64,000 nucleotides of DNA from Candidatus Limnocylindrales bacterium (GTDB taxonomy: Bacteria; Desulfobacterota; Binatia; UBA1149; CAITLU01), in assembly GCA_035571835.1 (NCBI GenBank), contig DATNBU010000001.1:62001-126000 (forward strand), in the 5' to 3' direction. The translations under genes were made by a program, and so were the position numbers. Below are positions 1 through 7,683 of the stretch, in pieces. The first letter of the stretch is position 1. Each line of letters opens with the position of its first letter. The notes under the pieces were generated by a model. It had not been told where the DNA came from, ran no database searches, and worked only from the letters and a program-made list of their open reading frames with translations.

Positions 1-128
1 ACGAACCTGTTCCCGACTAGAACCGGTCGCTCAGGTTGGTCGGCGCGAGCCGCCGACGTCGCAGCGACAACGAACGCAGTTGCAGCGGCCAGCGCGATTG
101 TGCCGGTGCGAAGGAATCTGTGCGCCAT
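1..128 (-). CDS. Secreted protein, N-terminal fragment cut by the window edge
   Basis: The ATG at 128-126 opens a frame of 42 codons that runs off the left edge without a stop. The product begins MAHRFLRTG, followed by an Ala/Val-rich hydrophobic run and a likely signal-peptidase I site (SAARA before DQPERP), so the mature protein should be exported. No domain is visible in what remains, and the function is unknown. It lies downstream of, and on the same strand as, the toxin-antitoxin pair. The signal peptide is what makes this short frame believable; no strong ribosome binding site is seen. Confidence 0.6.
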   Translation of the reverse strand, partial: MAHRFLRTGTIALAAATAFVVAATSAARADQPERPVLVGNRF

Positions 129-206
129 TGATTTCACCGTCGCCTCTGCTCCAGATTCGGCTCGTATCTGACTGTCGTCGCGGCCCTTGTGGACCATCCG
201 GAGGGA

Positions 207-524
207 CTACGAAATCGTCAACTCCACAAAGTCTCCAGGTCGCAATGCATCGACGGCTTCGACAACGGCGGAGAGCGCCTGCTGGATCCTTGGCCAACTC
301 GTTGTAGAAAGTACCACGATCGCGAGTTTCCGACCGGTGACCTTCTGTTGATACTGAAGGCTCTGGTCCGTGGTGACGAGGGCATCGAACGATGCTTCCG
401 CCACAGCGAGCAACTCGCCATTCGTCAGCGTTCCCCATCCGCCCTCGTAAGCTGTGACTACGATGTGCTTTTCGAGGGCAGCTCGAAGCGGGACGGGCGT
501 GCCCTGATCGAAGAGGATCCTCAC
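207..524 (-). CDS. DUF5615-family PIN-like toxin
   Basis: This 105-residue protein starts at a GTG. It begins MRILFDQGTP and carries a central TTDQSL acidic motif followed by QQK, as in DUF5615 proteins. That family is a compact PIN-like fold thought to act as RNase toxins of type II toxin-antitoxin pairs. The conserved Asp in LFDQG and the Asp in TTDQ are the likely metal ligands. Its start lies 19 bases past the stop of the DUF433 gene, the usual antitoxin-then-toxin order. No in-frame ATG/GTG/TTG occurs just upstream, which fixes the start. RNase activity is inferred from the family only. Confidence 0.8.
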   Translation of the reverse strand: MRILFDQGTPVPLRAALEKHIVVTAYEGGWGTLTNGELLAVAEASFDALVTTDQSLQYQQKVTGRKLAIVVLSTTSWPRIQQALSAVVEAVDALRPGDFVELTIS

Positions 525-543
525 CGACGATGACGATCGAGCA

Positions 544-762
544 TCAGGCCGCCGCGAGGCTTCGCTCGGCGTGTTTCAGGACGGCATCGACCTGTTCACG
601 GCTGACACCTGGGAACCAGGAAAGGAAATCGGGCACGCGCGCTCCATCTTCGAGATTCTCGAAGAGCGCTTTCACCGGCACCCGGGTTCCCTTGAAGACC
701 CAGACGCCACTGACGGTGTCAGGGTCTCGTTCAACTGCCGGGCATTGATCCCAAGCGAGCAT
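544..762 (-). CDS. DUF433-family antitoxin
   Basis: This 72-residue protein has the DUF433 pattern: an acidic ERDPDTVSG start, then VFKGTRVPVKALFENLEDG, then a C-terminal helical DNA-binding-like part with FLSWFPGVSREQVDAVLKH. DUF433 proteins are small antitoxins that bind their operator and the neighbouring DUF5615 toxin. The gene precedes the toxin gene with 19 bases between them, so co-transcription is likely. Pair identity rests on both families occurring side by side. Confidence 0.8.
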   Translation of the reverse strand: MLAWDQCPAVERDPDTVSGVWVFKGTRVPVKALFENLEDGARVPDFLSWFPGVSREQVDAVLKHAERSLAAA

Positions 763-1081
763 GTGGGAAATCTACCTCAGAGCGGTCCGTCCGCCAAGGC
801 GAGCCCTGTTCCCCCTCGATTGACAGCAAGTCGCACGGAAACCCCGACGACAATCCTGATGGTCACACCGAGCGATTCGCGACCCGCACGACCGCTGAAT
901 AGAAGTGACGTATGTCCAGAGAAGTGTCCTTCGACATTGCGAGTCGGAACCAGCTGGTAGACTGGCTCCGGGAAGCCGAACTCCTGCGATGAGATGGCGT
1001 CAGCTCTGGAAAAACACATATCCTGTTCCTGGATAGCCCGCGGCGCCGAAGCGAAACATCTGCGGGCTGGAGGAATTCTCG
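763..1081. other. Gene-poor stretch between antitoxin and secreted protein
   Basis: This 319-base divergent interval must hold the promoters of the leftward toxin-antitoxin pair and the rightward secreted gene at 1082. No long plausible gene is seen. It holds one 26-codon reading frame (912-992), described separately, and the ribosome binding site GGAGGA just before 1082. A 103-codon leftward frame at 777-1088 has no recognisable features and I do not call it. Confidence 0.6.
912..992 (+). CDS. Candidate 26-residue peptide with NQLVDWLRE motif
   Basis: An ATG-started 26-codon frame ends ...SRNQLVDWLREAELLR. It is listed because the NQLxxWLR(E/D) segment recurs in two other short open stretches of the window (1714-1803 and 37245-37371) although the surrounding sequence differs. 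There is no clear ribosome binding site. It may be a decayed gene end, a leader peptide, or chance. Confidence 0.25.
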   Translation: MSREVSFDIASRNQLVDWLREAELLR

Positions 1082-1705
1082 ATGACACGCACGCATATGC
1101 TGGTTCCCATCGCAGTCGTTCTCGCAGCCCTGCTGATCGTTCCCGGCGCTTCCGCGCTCGACAAGTGCAAGGCCAAGACCGATTCGAAAGATGGGACCAT
1201 CCTGGTCTCGGCCGCGAGCGTCGATGGCACGCTGAAGTGGGGCGGCTCCGCGTCGGGAGCGACCAACGCTTTCTTCAATCCGACCTGCGTCGCCGCGGGT
1301 GTCGCGAAGGGCTGCGTGCTCGGTGATGTCGGCAGCGAAGCTCGAATCACGCCGCCTCGGCAGTGCACGATCTATCTGGCGGACGATACTGGCAGCTGCT
1401 CCGTTTTCCTCAAGGGTTGTACGCCGACCGCACAGGGCTTCATTACGGCCCCTTCGACCGGTTCGGTCCTCTGCCCTGCCAGCAGCATCTGTAGCGGTCA
1501 GATCGTGGAGGATTGCCCAGGGAACTCTGCAGCGGCGAGCATCGTTCGTTGCGAACCCCAGCTTCAGCCCGGCGTCAACGTCGTATCCACCGACCCGGTG
1601 TTCGGGGCGACGGTCGCGTGTGACGTGACACTGAACAACACGAACGCAAGTCCTGTCCTGGTGAACGTCGATATCGAGGCTTTGTGCATCCCTGCGGCAG
1701 ACTAG
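1082..1705 (+). CDS. Secreted protein of unknown function
   Basis: This 207-residue product has a signal peptide (MTRTHM, then a long hydrophobic stretch, cut near GASA-LDKC). The mature part has about ten cysteines and is rich in small and polar residues, which suggests a disulfide-stabilised extracellular beta protein. The start is supported by GGAGGA placed 8 bases before the ATG. No known catalytic motif or named domain is recognised. The lipoprotein gene follows within 100 bases on the same strand. Confidence 0.75.
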   Translation: MTRTHMLVPIAVVLAALLIVPGASALDKCKAKTDSKDGTILVSAASVDGTLKWGGSASGATNAFFNPTCVAAGVAKGCVLGDVGSEARITPPRQCTIYLADDTGSCSVFLKGCTPTAQGFITAPSTGSVLCPASSICSGQIVEDCPGNSAAASIVRCEPQLQPGVNVVSTDPVFGATVACDVTLNNTNASPVLVNVDIEALCIPAAD

Positions 1706-1713
1706 CCGAGTGA

Positions 1714-1803
1714 AGTGTCTCCACTGCGACTTGGAACCAGTTGAAGACGTGGCTGAGGGATCTGCAAATCCTGCGGAGAACCGGAGCGCAGGCGACGCAA
1801 TGA
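1714..1803 (+). other. Open stretch encoding a TWNQLKTWLRD peptide before the lipoprotein gene
   Basis: From the stop at 1711-1713 the frame stays open to TGA at 1801-1803, which overlaps the lipoprotein ATG at 1800 (ATGA). It encodes TWNQLKTWLRDLQILR, matching the peptides at 912-992 and 37245-37371. No ATG, GTG or TTG precedes the motif, so it is more likely a gene remnant or a structural coincidence than an independent gene. Confidence 0.25.
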
Positions 1804-2279
1804 GAATGCGTCTGTTGAACTGCTTGGTCGGGGTGTTGCTCGCGCTGGTGTCTTCAGGCTGTAAGACACCCGACGGGCCGCGGCTCGCCTTGCCGGATCA
1901 AACGACGTCCGCGCCACTACCGGCTGGGTACGTGCGCGTCGTTGTTTTCAACGATACATTCGAAGCGATGAACTTCGACAACTCCGGCGTCATGCGAATT
2001 CAGATCGACGGTCAGACCGCTCCCAGTCTCTACCTTCGACACTATGCGCAACTGTTTCTGAAACCCGGAGAACATCAGTTGCTGCTCGAGCACTTCGATC
2101 TCTTCCTGTTCACAGACAAGTTCCGCCTCAAGGTTGAACCACCAGCAACCTTCGTTCGAATCTGGACCACGCCGTTTGGCAATCGCTTTGAAGTCGTTCC
2201 GGAACTTCCCGCAAACTTTCATACTCGTTTCATCGGTGGGCGTGATCCTGCGCAGTGGCCAGCCTTTCACGCCGAGTAA
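1800..2279 (+). CDS. Lipoprotein, DUF2846-like
   Basis: The ATG at 1800 gives MRMRLLNCLVGVLLALVSSGC, with a lipobox at SSGC, so this is a lipid-anchored exported protein of about 160 residues. The mature part has GYVRVVVFND, then a strand-rich region with LFLKPGEHQLLLE and a late VRIWTTPFGNRFEVVPE segment. This resembles the DUF2846-type lipoprotein layout. A longer upstream extension in frame is possible, but the lipoprotein signal fixes this start. The function is unknown. Confidence 0.7.
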   Translation: MRMRLLNCLVGVLLALVSSGCKTPDGPRLALPDQTTSAPLPAGYVRVVVFNDTFEAMNFDNSGVMRIQIDGQTAPSLYLRHYAQLFLKPGEHQLLLEHFDLFLFTDKFRLKVEPPATFVRIWTTPFGNRFEVVPELPANFHTRFIGGRDPAQWPAFHAE

Positions 2280-2344
2280 ACGCTGAGCGCCAACGTCCCG
2301 GCCGCCAACGTCCCCGCACACGTTTGAAGCGATGCGAAGAAGAG

Positions 2345-2419
2345 TGTCCCCGACGGGATTTGAACCCGTGTTACCGACGTGAAAGGCCGGTGTCCTGGGC
2401 CGGGCTAGACGACGGGGAC
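2345..2419 (-). tRNA. tRNA-Glu (TTC)
   Basis: The reverse strand folds as a cloverleaf with acceptor GTCCCCG/CGGGGAC, anticodon loop CTTTCAC (anticodon TTC), T loop TTCAAAT and discriminator A. The CCA end is not encoded (CTC follows). It lies downstream of tRNA-Lys on the same strand, 74 bases apart, probably in one transcript. Confidence 0.95.
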
Positions 2420-2493
2420 CCAGATATGAGCCGCTCTGCTCGCGGCGCATCTTGCGCGGCGTTGCGGCTGCCGCTTGCGGGCGGCTCTCGTGA

Positions 2494-2566
2494 TGAGCCG
2501 TGTTGGATTCGAACCAACGACCCGCGCCTTAAAAGGGCGCTGCTCTACCGACTGAGCTAACGGCTC
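2494..2566 (-). tRNA. tRNA-Lys (TTT)
   Basis: The acceptor stem is GAGCCGT/ACGGCTC, the D arm reads AGCTCAGTCGGTAGAGC, the anticodon loop CTTTTAA gives anticodon TTT, and the T arm contains GGTTCGAATCC. CCA is not encoded. It is first in a leftward pair with tRNA-Glu(TTC). Confidence 0.96.
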
Positions 2567-2579
2567 GGAAAGAGGGCGG

Positions 2580-2607
2580 ACCATACCAACCCGCTCCCGT
2601 TTTGCAA
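2580..2607 (-). promoter_or_regulatory. Sigma70-type promoter of the tRNA pair
   Basis: Reading leftwards, TTGCAA (2607-2602) and TATGGT (2585-2580) are separated by 16 bases. That places a start point about 7 bases before tRNA-Lys. Each hexamer matches 4 of 6 consensus bases. Confidence 0.5.
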
Positions 2608-2678
2608 CTCGCCTGTCCTGCGCAACCCCGCGGAAGCATGCAGGTTCCGTATTCGCGCCGCGAGAGTTACGAAAAGGC

Positions 2679-3104
2679 ATGGCTCACTGGCTCGCGAAGA
2701 CCGAACCGTCCACGTACTCGTGGCAACAGCTCGTCAAAGAAAAGCGCACTCGCTGGGACGGCGTCCGCAATGCGCAGGCGCGTAACAACCTCGCAGCGAT
2801 GAAGAAAGGCGACGACGTGCTGTTCTACCACAGCGGCGACGAGCGCGCGGTCGTCGGCATCGCCAAAGTCGCAACGGCCGCGTACGCCGATCCGACCACC
2901 GACGACGAGCGCTGGGTCTGCGTCGACCTCACGCCGGCGAAAGCCCTCGCCTCGCCCGTGACGCTGGCATCGATCAAGGCAACGCCCTCTCTCAAGAACA
3001 TGGCGCTGGTTCGCCAGGGGCGACTGTCGGTCACGCCGGTTACGCCCGAGGAGTTTCGCGCGGTCGTCGCGCTCGCGAAGCCAGCGGCGCGAAAACATGC
3101 CTGA
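2679..3104 (+). CDS. EVE-domain protein (PUA-like fold)
   Basis: This 141-residue protein is a single EVE domain: the N-terminal WLAKTEPSTYSW, the diagnostic WDGVRNAQARNNL, VLFYHSGDERAVVGIAKV, then WVCVDLTP. EVE domains resemble YTH/PUA folds and bind modified nucleobases in RNA or DNA. The length matches the family. AAAAGG lies directly before the ATG. It overlaps the following methyltransferase by 8 bases, so the two are translationally coupled. The ligand cannot be read from sequence. Confidence 0.9.
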   Translation: MAHWLAKTEPSTYSWQQLVKEKRTRWDGVRNAQARNNLAAMKKGDDVLFYHSGDERAVVGIAKVATAAYADPTTDDERWVCVDLTPAKALASPVTLASIKATPSLKNMALVRQGRLSVTPVTPEEFRAVVALAKPAARKHA

Positions 3105-3813
3105 ACCGGTCACGTTCTACGCACCGCTGGCCGGTCATCTCGCGACGTGGTCGAGCGTTACGGTTGACGTCACCTCCGACGACGGCGACGCGTCGGTTCC
3201 CCTGCCCTGCGACCCGGTCGATCTCTACGTGCTCGCCGACCCCGAAACATCGATCGATTCTGCGGCGCTCCTGCGCGAACCGGTCATCGCCGATCCGCCA
3301 TACTGGGCGATCGTCTGGACCGGGGCCCGCGCGCTTGCCGCAACGATCGCAAGCTCACCGGATATCGCCGGAACCAGAACGCTCGATCTCGGCTGCGGCC
3401 TCGGTCTGTCGGGTCTGGTGGCCGCGCGCAGCGGCGCGTTCGTGACGTTCGGCGACTACCTCGACGAGCCGCTCGCGTTCGTGCGCGCGACGCTCACGCG
3501 TTCGCAGCAGAAAGAGTCGGTCGTCGCGAAGATCGACTTTACCCGCGCGGACGATGACGGTTCGCGCTACGACGTCATCCTCGCCGCCGACATCGTTTAC
3601 GATCCGGCTCACTACCGGCCGCTCGCCGACTATCTCGACCTTCACCTTTCGCCGGCCGGAAGGATTTTCCTTACCGAGAGCCTGCGCGCCGATGCGAGCG
3701 TGTTCCTTGCCGGAATGATCGAGCGCGGCTTCTCCGACGAGAAAAGAGCGCTGCGTGTGATCGAAGACGGGCGCCGCGAGCGCACGTGGCTGCACGAGCT
3801 GGCCCGGTCTTAG
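3097..3813 (+). CDS. Class I SAM-dependent methyltransferase, METTL21/family-16 type
   Basis: This 238-residue protein has SAM motif I as LDLGCGLGLSG (around residue 94) and, after the central strand, DVILAADIVYD. The latter contains the DxxY signature of protein lysine methyltransferase family 16. ADPPYWAIVWTGARALA before motif I also fits that family. It probably methylates a protein lysine, but the substrate is unknown. It overlaps the EVE gene by 8 bases and converges on the SDR gene 9 bases away. Confidence 0.75.
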   Translation: MPEPVTFYAPLAGHLATWSSVTVDVTSDDGDASVPLPCDPVDLYVLADPETSIDSAALLREPVIADPPYWAIVWTGARALAATIASSPDIAGTRTLDLGCGLGLSGLVAARSGAFVTFGDYLDEPLAFVRATLTRSQQKESVVAKIDFTRADDDGSRYDVILAADIVYDPAHYRPLADYLDLHLSPAGRIFLTESLRADASVFLAGMIERGFSDEKRALRVIEDGRRERTWLHELARS

Positions 3814-3822
3814 GGACGCAAG

Positions 3823-4617
3823 TCAGTCGACGTCCGGCATCAGCGGCCGGAACAGGTCGACGAGCTCGGGCCCTTGCCGCAGCGTGTGTCCGCCGTCGAC
3901 GCCGATGCACTGGCCGGTGATCCAGCCGGCTTCGTCGCTCAGAAGAAACCCGACGATCGCGCCGACGTCGGCGGGAATCCCGATGCGCGAGATCGGCATG
4001 CGGCGCTTGTATTCGTCGGTAGCGGCCTCGCTCGACGTCAGTGTCACGGCGAGCTCGGTATCGACGAGGCCCGGCATGACGGCGTTCACGCGGATACCGT
4101 GCTCGCCGAGCTCGTCGGCGGCGCAGCGCGTGAGCATGTTGACGCCGGCCTTCGATACGCAGTACGCCGACATCCAGCGGTGCGTCAGCACGCCGGCAAT
4201 CGAGCTGATGTTGACGATGCTGCCGCCGCCCGCCTTCTTCATGACGTTGGCTTCGGCACGGATGCAGCGCATGACGCCGGTAAGGTTGGTATCGATGGTC
4301 ATCGCGAATGCGTCCGTTGCGGTCGCCGTCACCGGACCGGCCATTCCCATTCCTGCCGCGTTGACGGCCAGGTTGAGTGAACCGAACCGCTCGACGGTCC
4401 TGGCGATCGCAGCATCGACGGACGCATCCTGCGTCACGTCGCACTCGACGAAGTCCGCGCCATATCCGAGGGTGGAAACCGCGTTTTCGAGGACGTCACG
4501 ACGGCGGGCAGCGAGCATCACGCGTCCGGCGCCATCCAGGACGGCGCGGGCACAGGCCAGACCGATGCCGGTCGCACCGCCCGAGATGAATGCGACCTTC
4601 CCCTTGAAACCCGGCAT
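3823..4617 (-). CDS. Short-chain dehydrogenase/reductase
   Basis: This is a classical SDR of 264 residues. The Rossmann motif GGATGIG is at residues 13-19, NAAG near 86-89, the catalytic serine at 139 and YxxxK at Y152/K156. It ends in a DGGHTL tail. It should interconvert a secondary alcohol and ketone with NAD(P)H. Its start lies 3 bases after the Rieske oxygenase stop on the same strand, so it probably oxidises or reduces the oxygenase product in the same pathway. The substrate is not determinable. Confidence 0.88.
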   Translation of the reverse strand: MPGFKGKVAFISGGATGIGLACARAVLDGAGRVMLAARRRDVLENAVSTLGYGADFVECDVTQDASVDAAIARTVERFGSLNLAVNAAGMGMAGPVTATATDAFAMTIDTNLTGVMRCIRAEANVMKKAGGGSIVNISSIAGVLTHRWMSAYCVSKAGVNMLTRCAADELGEHGIRVNAVMPGLVDTELAVTLTSSEAATDEYKRRMPISRIGIPADVGAIVGFLLSDEAGWITGQCIGVDGGHTLRQGPELVDLFRPLMPDVD

Positions 4618-4620
4618 GCG

Positions 4621-5580
4621 TCAGGCCGCTACCGTTTCCTGCGGGGCTTTCGAGTAGAACTGCGCGTACCAGCGCCGGTAGCGCACGTACGGTCCGTCGT
4701 TCTCGGCGATCACCGGGATCGGCCGGTACAGCTTCGCGTTCCAGATCGGGATGTCGAGCTCGTAGTCGCGGATGTAGTTCGTGAAGAAAGCGTCGACGAT
4801 CGCGGGATCGGTGTTCCGGTGACCGTAGTAGCGGTGCTGGATGAGCAGTTGCTCGGGTGCGACCGGCACGAGCACGTTGATTGCGATTCCGGTCATCGGA
4901 CCGCGCACGCGCGTGCACGTGAACGACGGACCGGAATTGAACGAATCGACGTCGGTCGCATTCGCCGCGGTCGCCGACTGCTCTTCGGCGCCGGAGTCGA
5001 CGTCGATGCGAAGCGTGTAGCGGTGACCGGCGGGCTGCCAGTCGATCGATTTCGCCTTCCAGCCGTGCAGCGTGAAGAAATGCTGGATGTCGACGCCGTT
5101 CTCCATGATCTCCTGCGGGTGCGAGGCGATGCGCCACTCTTTCTTTCCCCACAGGTAGTAGCCTGGGTCGGCAAGCTCCTCGACGACGTCCGGCGTCCAG
5201 TCGGGCTCATTGCCTTCGGCATGATGCCAGACGAAGACGAATCCGTTGTTCTCCCAGACCGGCCATGAGCCGACCGCGGCCTTCGGCGGCAGCTTGTCGG
5301 TGTACGGAATGGACGTGCACTTGCCGGTCGCGCCGTCGTAGCACCAGCCGTGGAACGGACATCGGATCGTGTCGCCTTCGACGCGGCCTCCGACACCGAG
5401 ATGTGCGCCGAGATGCGCGCAGTACGGATCGACCGCGAAAGCCTGGCCGCCCGAGCCGCGGAAGACGACCATCTCGCGACCGAGGATGTGAACGGTCTTG
5501 ACGTCGCCGACGGCGAGCTCGTCGGAGTGGCTGACGGCCCACCATCCGTTCGGATACGGGGGAAGAGGGATTCTTTGCAT
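4621..5580 (-). CDS. Rieske non-haem iron oxygenase (KshA/cholesterol 7-desaturase-like)
   Basis: In this 319-residue protein the Rieske ligands are C54, H56, C74 and H77 (CAH...CPFHGW). The mononuclear iron site follows at N161, D164, H167 and H172 in ENGVDIQHFFTLHG. The catalytic half and the PFHGWCYDG...IPY region resemble KshA-type steroid hydroxylases and DAF-36/Neverland sterol desaturases. The likely reaction is O2-dependent hydroxylation or desaturation of a hydrophobic ring compound. It is first of a two-gene leftward unit with the SDR, and divergent from the phosphotriesterase-family gene. No reductase is adjacent; the small ferredoxin at 9828 is 4 kb away. Confidence 0.88.
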   Translation of the reverse strand: MQRIPLPPYPNGWWAVSHSDELAVGDVKTVHILGREMVVFRGSGGQAFAVDPYCAHLGAHLGVGGRVEGDTIRCPFHGWCYDGATGKCTSIPYTDKLPPKAAVGSWPVWENNGFVFVWHHAEGNEPDWTPDVVEELADPGYYLWGKKEWRIASHPQEIMENGVDIQHFFTLHGWKAKSIDWQPAGHRYTLRIDVDSGAEEQSATAANATDVDSFNSGPSFTCTRVRGPMTGIAINVLVPVAPEQLLIQHRYYGHRNTDPAIVDAFFTNYIRDYELDIPIWNAKLYRPIPVIAENDGPYVRYRRWYAQFYSKAPQETVAA

Positions 5581-5746
5581 CGGATTCTCCGCTGGTAGAA
5601 CCTGTTCCAGTCGGGCCGATTATGGGCGCGCAACGGGCTCGAGTCCACCGCAGGCCGGGCCGATAGCACCGGGCTTGAACCGCTGCGCCGCGGAGCAACC
5701 GGGATCTCGTGTCCGCGCGGCCCCGCCCGGCACCCAGGAGGCAACT

Positions 5747-6820
5747 TTGGCCACTGTCCAGACCGTTCTCGGCCCCGTCGATGCCGCCGATCTCGGCGCC
5801 ACGATGTCCCACGTGCACCTGACGCTGGACATCTCGTGCTGGTACATGCCGCCCGAGGATCCGGCGGCGCGCCGCGATGCGGAGATGGATTTTTCGATCG
5901 AGCGCCTCGGCGCGATCCGCCGCAACGGGCTCTCCTACCAGCGCAACCTGCATCAGGATGACGTCGCGCTGACGACCCGCGAAGTTGCCGAGTTCAAGAA
6001 GCACGGCGGCGGCGCAATCGTCGACATGGACCTCGAGGGCATCGGCCGGAGCGTCGATGCGATGGTCGAGATTTCGCGCGCGACCGGCCTGCACGTGATC
6101 GCGTCGACCGGCTGGTACATCCAGGGTGCCCATCCGTCGTTCGTTGCCGACAAGAGCGTGGAAGAGCTCGCCGACATCATGACCGGCGAGATCCTCGAAG
6201 GCATCGGCACGAGCGGAGTGCGCGCCGGCAACATCGGCGAGATCGGGCTGAGCGGCATGCCGGACGTGCCGTTTCACCCGCACGAAGAGAAAGTGCTGCG
6301 TGCAGCGGGACGCGCGCAGAAGGCAACCGGTGCGTCGCTGACGATTCATCCGAACGCGCACCTGACGATTTACGGCGAGACGCCGGTCGATCACTTTCCG
6401 ACCTACATCGACATTCTCGAGAAAGAAGGCGCCGATCTCGCGAAGGTCTATCCGTCGCACCTCGGCCTGTTCCCGGTCTCGACCGCACGCAAGCTTCTCG
6501 AGCGCGGCGTCGGATTCGTCTCGTACGACCACTTCGGTCACGAGGAATACTGCGAGATCCTCGGGCCGGGACGCGGTTTCACACCCGACCGCATCGAAGT
6601 GGAATCGGTCATGAATCTCGTCGGCGAAGGCTTCGCCGACCGCATTTTGCTCGGCGCCGAGGTCGGCTGGAAGACCTGCTACAAGGCGAACGGCGGCTGG
6701 GGTTACAGCCACGTGCTCGAGAACATCGTGCCGTGGCTTCGCGCGTGCGGCGCGACCGCGGACCAGATCCACACGATGACGGTCGACAATCCGCGCCGCC
6801 TGCACGGCATCGGTGCCTGA
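5747..6820 (+). CDS. Phosphotriesterase-family metal-dependent hydrolase
   Basis: I chose the TTG at 5747 because AGGAGG sits 5 bases upstream; the product is 357 residues. It has the amidohydrolase-superfamily order of the PTE/PHP group: HVH near the start (MSHVHL), GEIGLSG where the bridging residue lies, IHPNAH and YPSHLG for the two central histidines, then LLGAEVGW. The bridging position is Glu, as in E. coli PHP, rather than carboxylated Lys, and the late catalytic Asp position reads Ala-Glu. It may hydrolyse a lactone or ester. It shares a 166-base divergent promoter region with the Rieske gene. Confidence 0.8.
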   Translation: MATVQTVLGPVDAADLGATMSHVHLTLDISCWYMPPEDPAARRDAEMDFSIERLGAIRRNGLSYQRNLHQDDVALTTREVAEFKKHGGGAIVDMDLEGIGRSVDAMVEISRATGLHVIASTGWYIQGAHPSFVADKSVEELADIMTGEILEGIGTSGVRAGNIGEIGLSGMPDVPFHPHEEKVLRAAGRAQKATGASLTIHPNAHLTIYGETPVDHFPTYIDILEKEGADLAKVYPSHLGLFPVSTARKLLERGVGFVSYDHFGHEEYCEILGPGRGFTPDRIEVESVMNLVGEGFADRILLGAEVGWKTCYKANGGWGYSHVLENIVPWLRACGATADQIHTMTVDNPRRLHGIGA

Positions 6821-6838
6821 CCAGGAATCAGCGCGCGT

Positions 6839-7636
6839 CTAGATCGGAGACTGGAGATTGCGCACGAGCCCGAGCAGCGTCGTCCGCGGCATGAACGGCA
6901 CGAGGCTCGCGAGCACGCGGTTGCGCAGGCCCGTCACCTCGACGCGCTTGTTTCGCTTCCACGCTTCGTAGCCCAGGCGCGCGACGTCCATCGACGGCAT
7001 CGGCGTACCGCCGGCCTGGCTGAGCCTGGTTTTTCCGGTACCGGCGCGCTCGCGGAACTTGCTGACGGTCGGCCCCGGGCAAAGACAGCTCACGCGCAGG
7101 TTGGTGCAGCGCGCCTCTTCCCAGAGCGCCTCGGAGAACGACAGCACGAACGCCTTCGACGCGTAATAGATCGCCATCAGCGGACCGGGCTGAAATGCGG
7201 CGGTCGACGCCACGTTGAGCACGCCGCCGCGATTCTTCGACAGCATGCGCGGCCAGTAGATGTGCGTGAGCTCGACGAGCGCACGATCGTTGAGGTCGAT
7301 CATGCCGAGCTGGTTGTCCGCGTCCGAGCCGTTGAATGCGCCCGCCGTGCCGTAGCCCGCGTTGTTGACGAGCACGTCGATGTCGATCCCGCGTGACGCG
7401 ATTTCATCAGCGAGCCGCTTGCCGCCGCCGATCGCACCGAGATCGACGGCAATCGCCGTCGCAGTGATACCGTGCGTCTTTGCCAGTCGATCCGCGACTT
7501 CGCGCAGCGCCGGCTCGGTGCGTGCAGCAAGCACCAGATTGTATCCGTCGGCTGCGAAGCACTCTGCAAGGTCGACGCCGATGCCGAACGATGCACCGGT
7601 AACCAGGGCCGTCTGTCCAACGCCTTCTTTCGACAT
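6839..7636 (-). CDS. SDR oxidoreductase, DltE/YqjQ-like
   Basis: This 265-residue protein carries TGASFGIG at 13-20, NNAG at 91-94, S144 and Y157xxxK161. The C-terminus contains TLLGLVRNLQS rather than the usual DGG end, and the sequence style (ALVTGASFGIGVDLAECFA) is that of the DltE/YqjQ SDR subgroup. It is last in the leftward operon after sucD, 47 bases downstream. The substrate is unknown; position suggests a keto or hydroxy-acyl intermediate. Confidence 0.85.
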   Translation of the reverse strand: MSKEGVGQTALVTGASFGIGVDLAECFAADGYNLVLAARTEPALREVADRLAKTHGITATAIAVDLGAIGGGKRLADEIASRGIDIDVLVNNAGYGTAGAFNGSDADNQLGMIDLNDRALVELTHIYWPRMLSKNRGGVLNVASTAAFQPGPLMAIYYASKAFVLSFSEALWEEARCTNLRVSCLCPGPTVSKFRERAGTGKTRLSQAGGTPMPSMDVARLGYEAWKRNKRVEVTGLRNRVLASLVPFMPRTTLLGLVRNLQSPI

Positions 7637-7683
7637 GGAAGCCTCCCCGCAGCACCGGCGCCGCGCCCGCGCCGGACTCTGCC

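Noticed and set aside
777-1088. A 103-codon leftward frame in the left-edge gap
   Set aside because: No ribosome binding site, no homology pattern, and it overlaps the start of the supported secreted gene.
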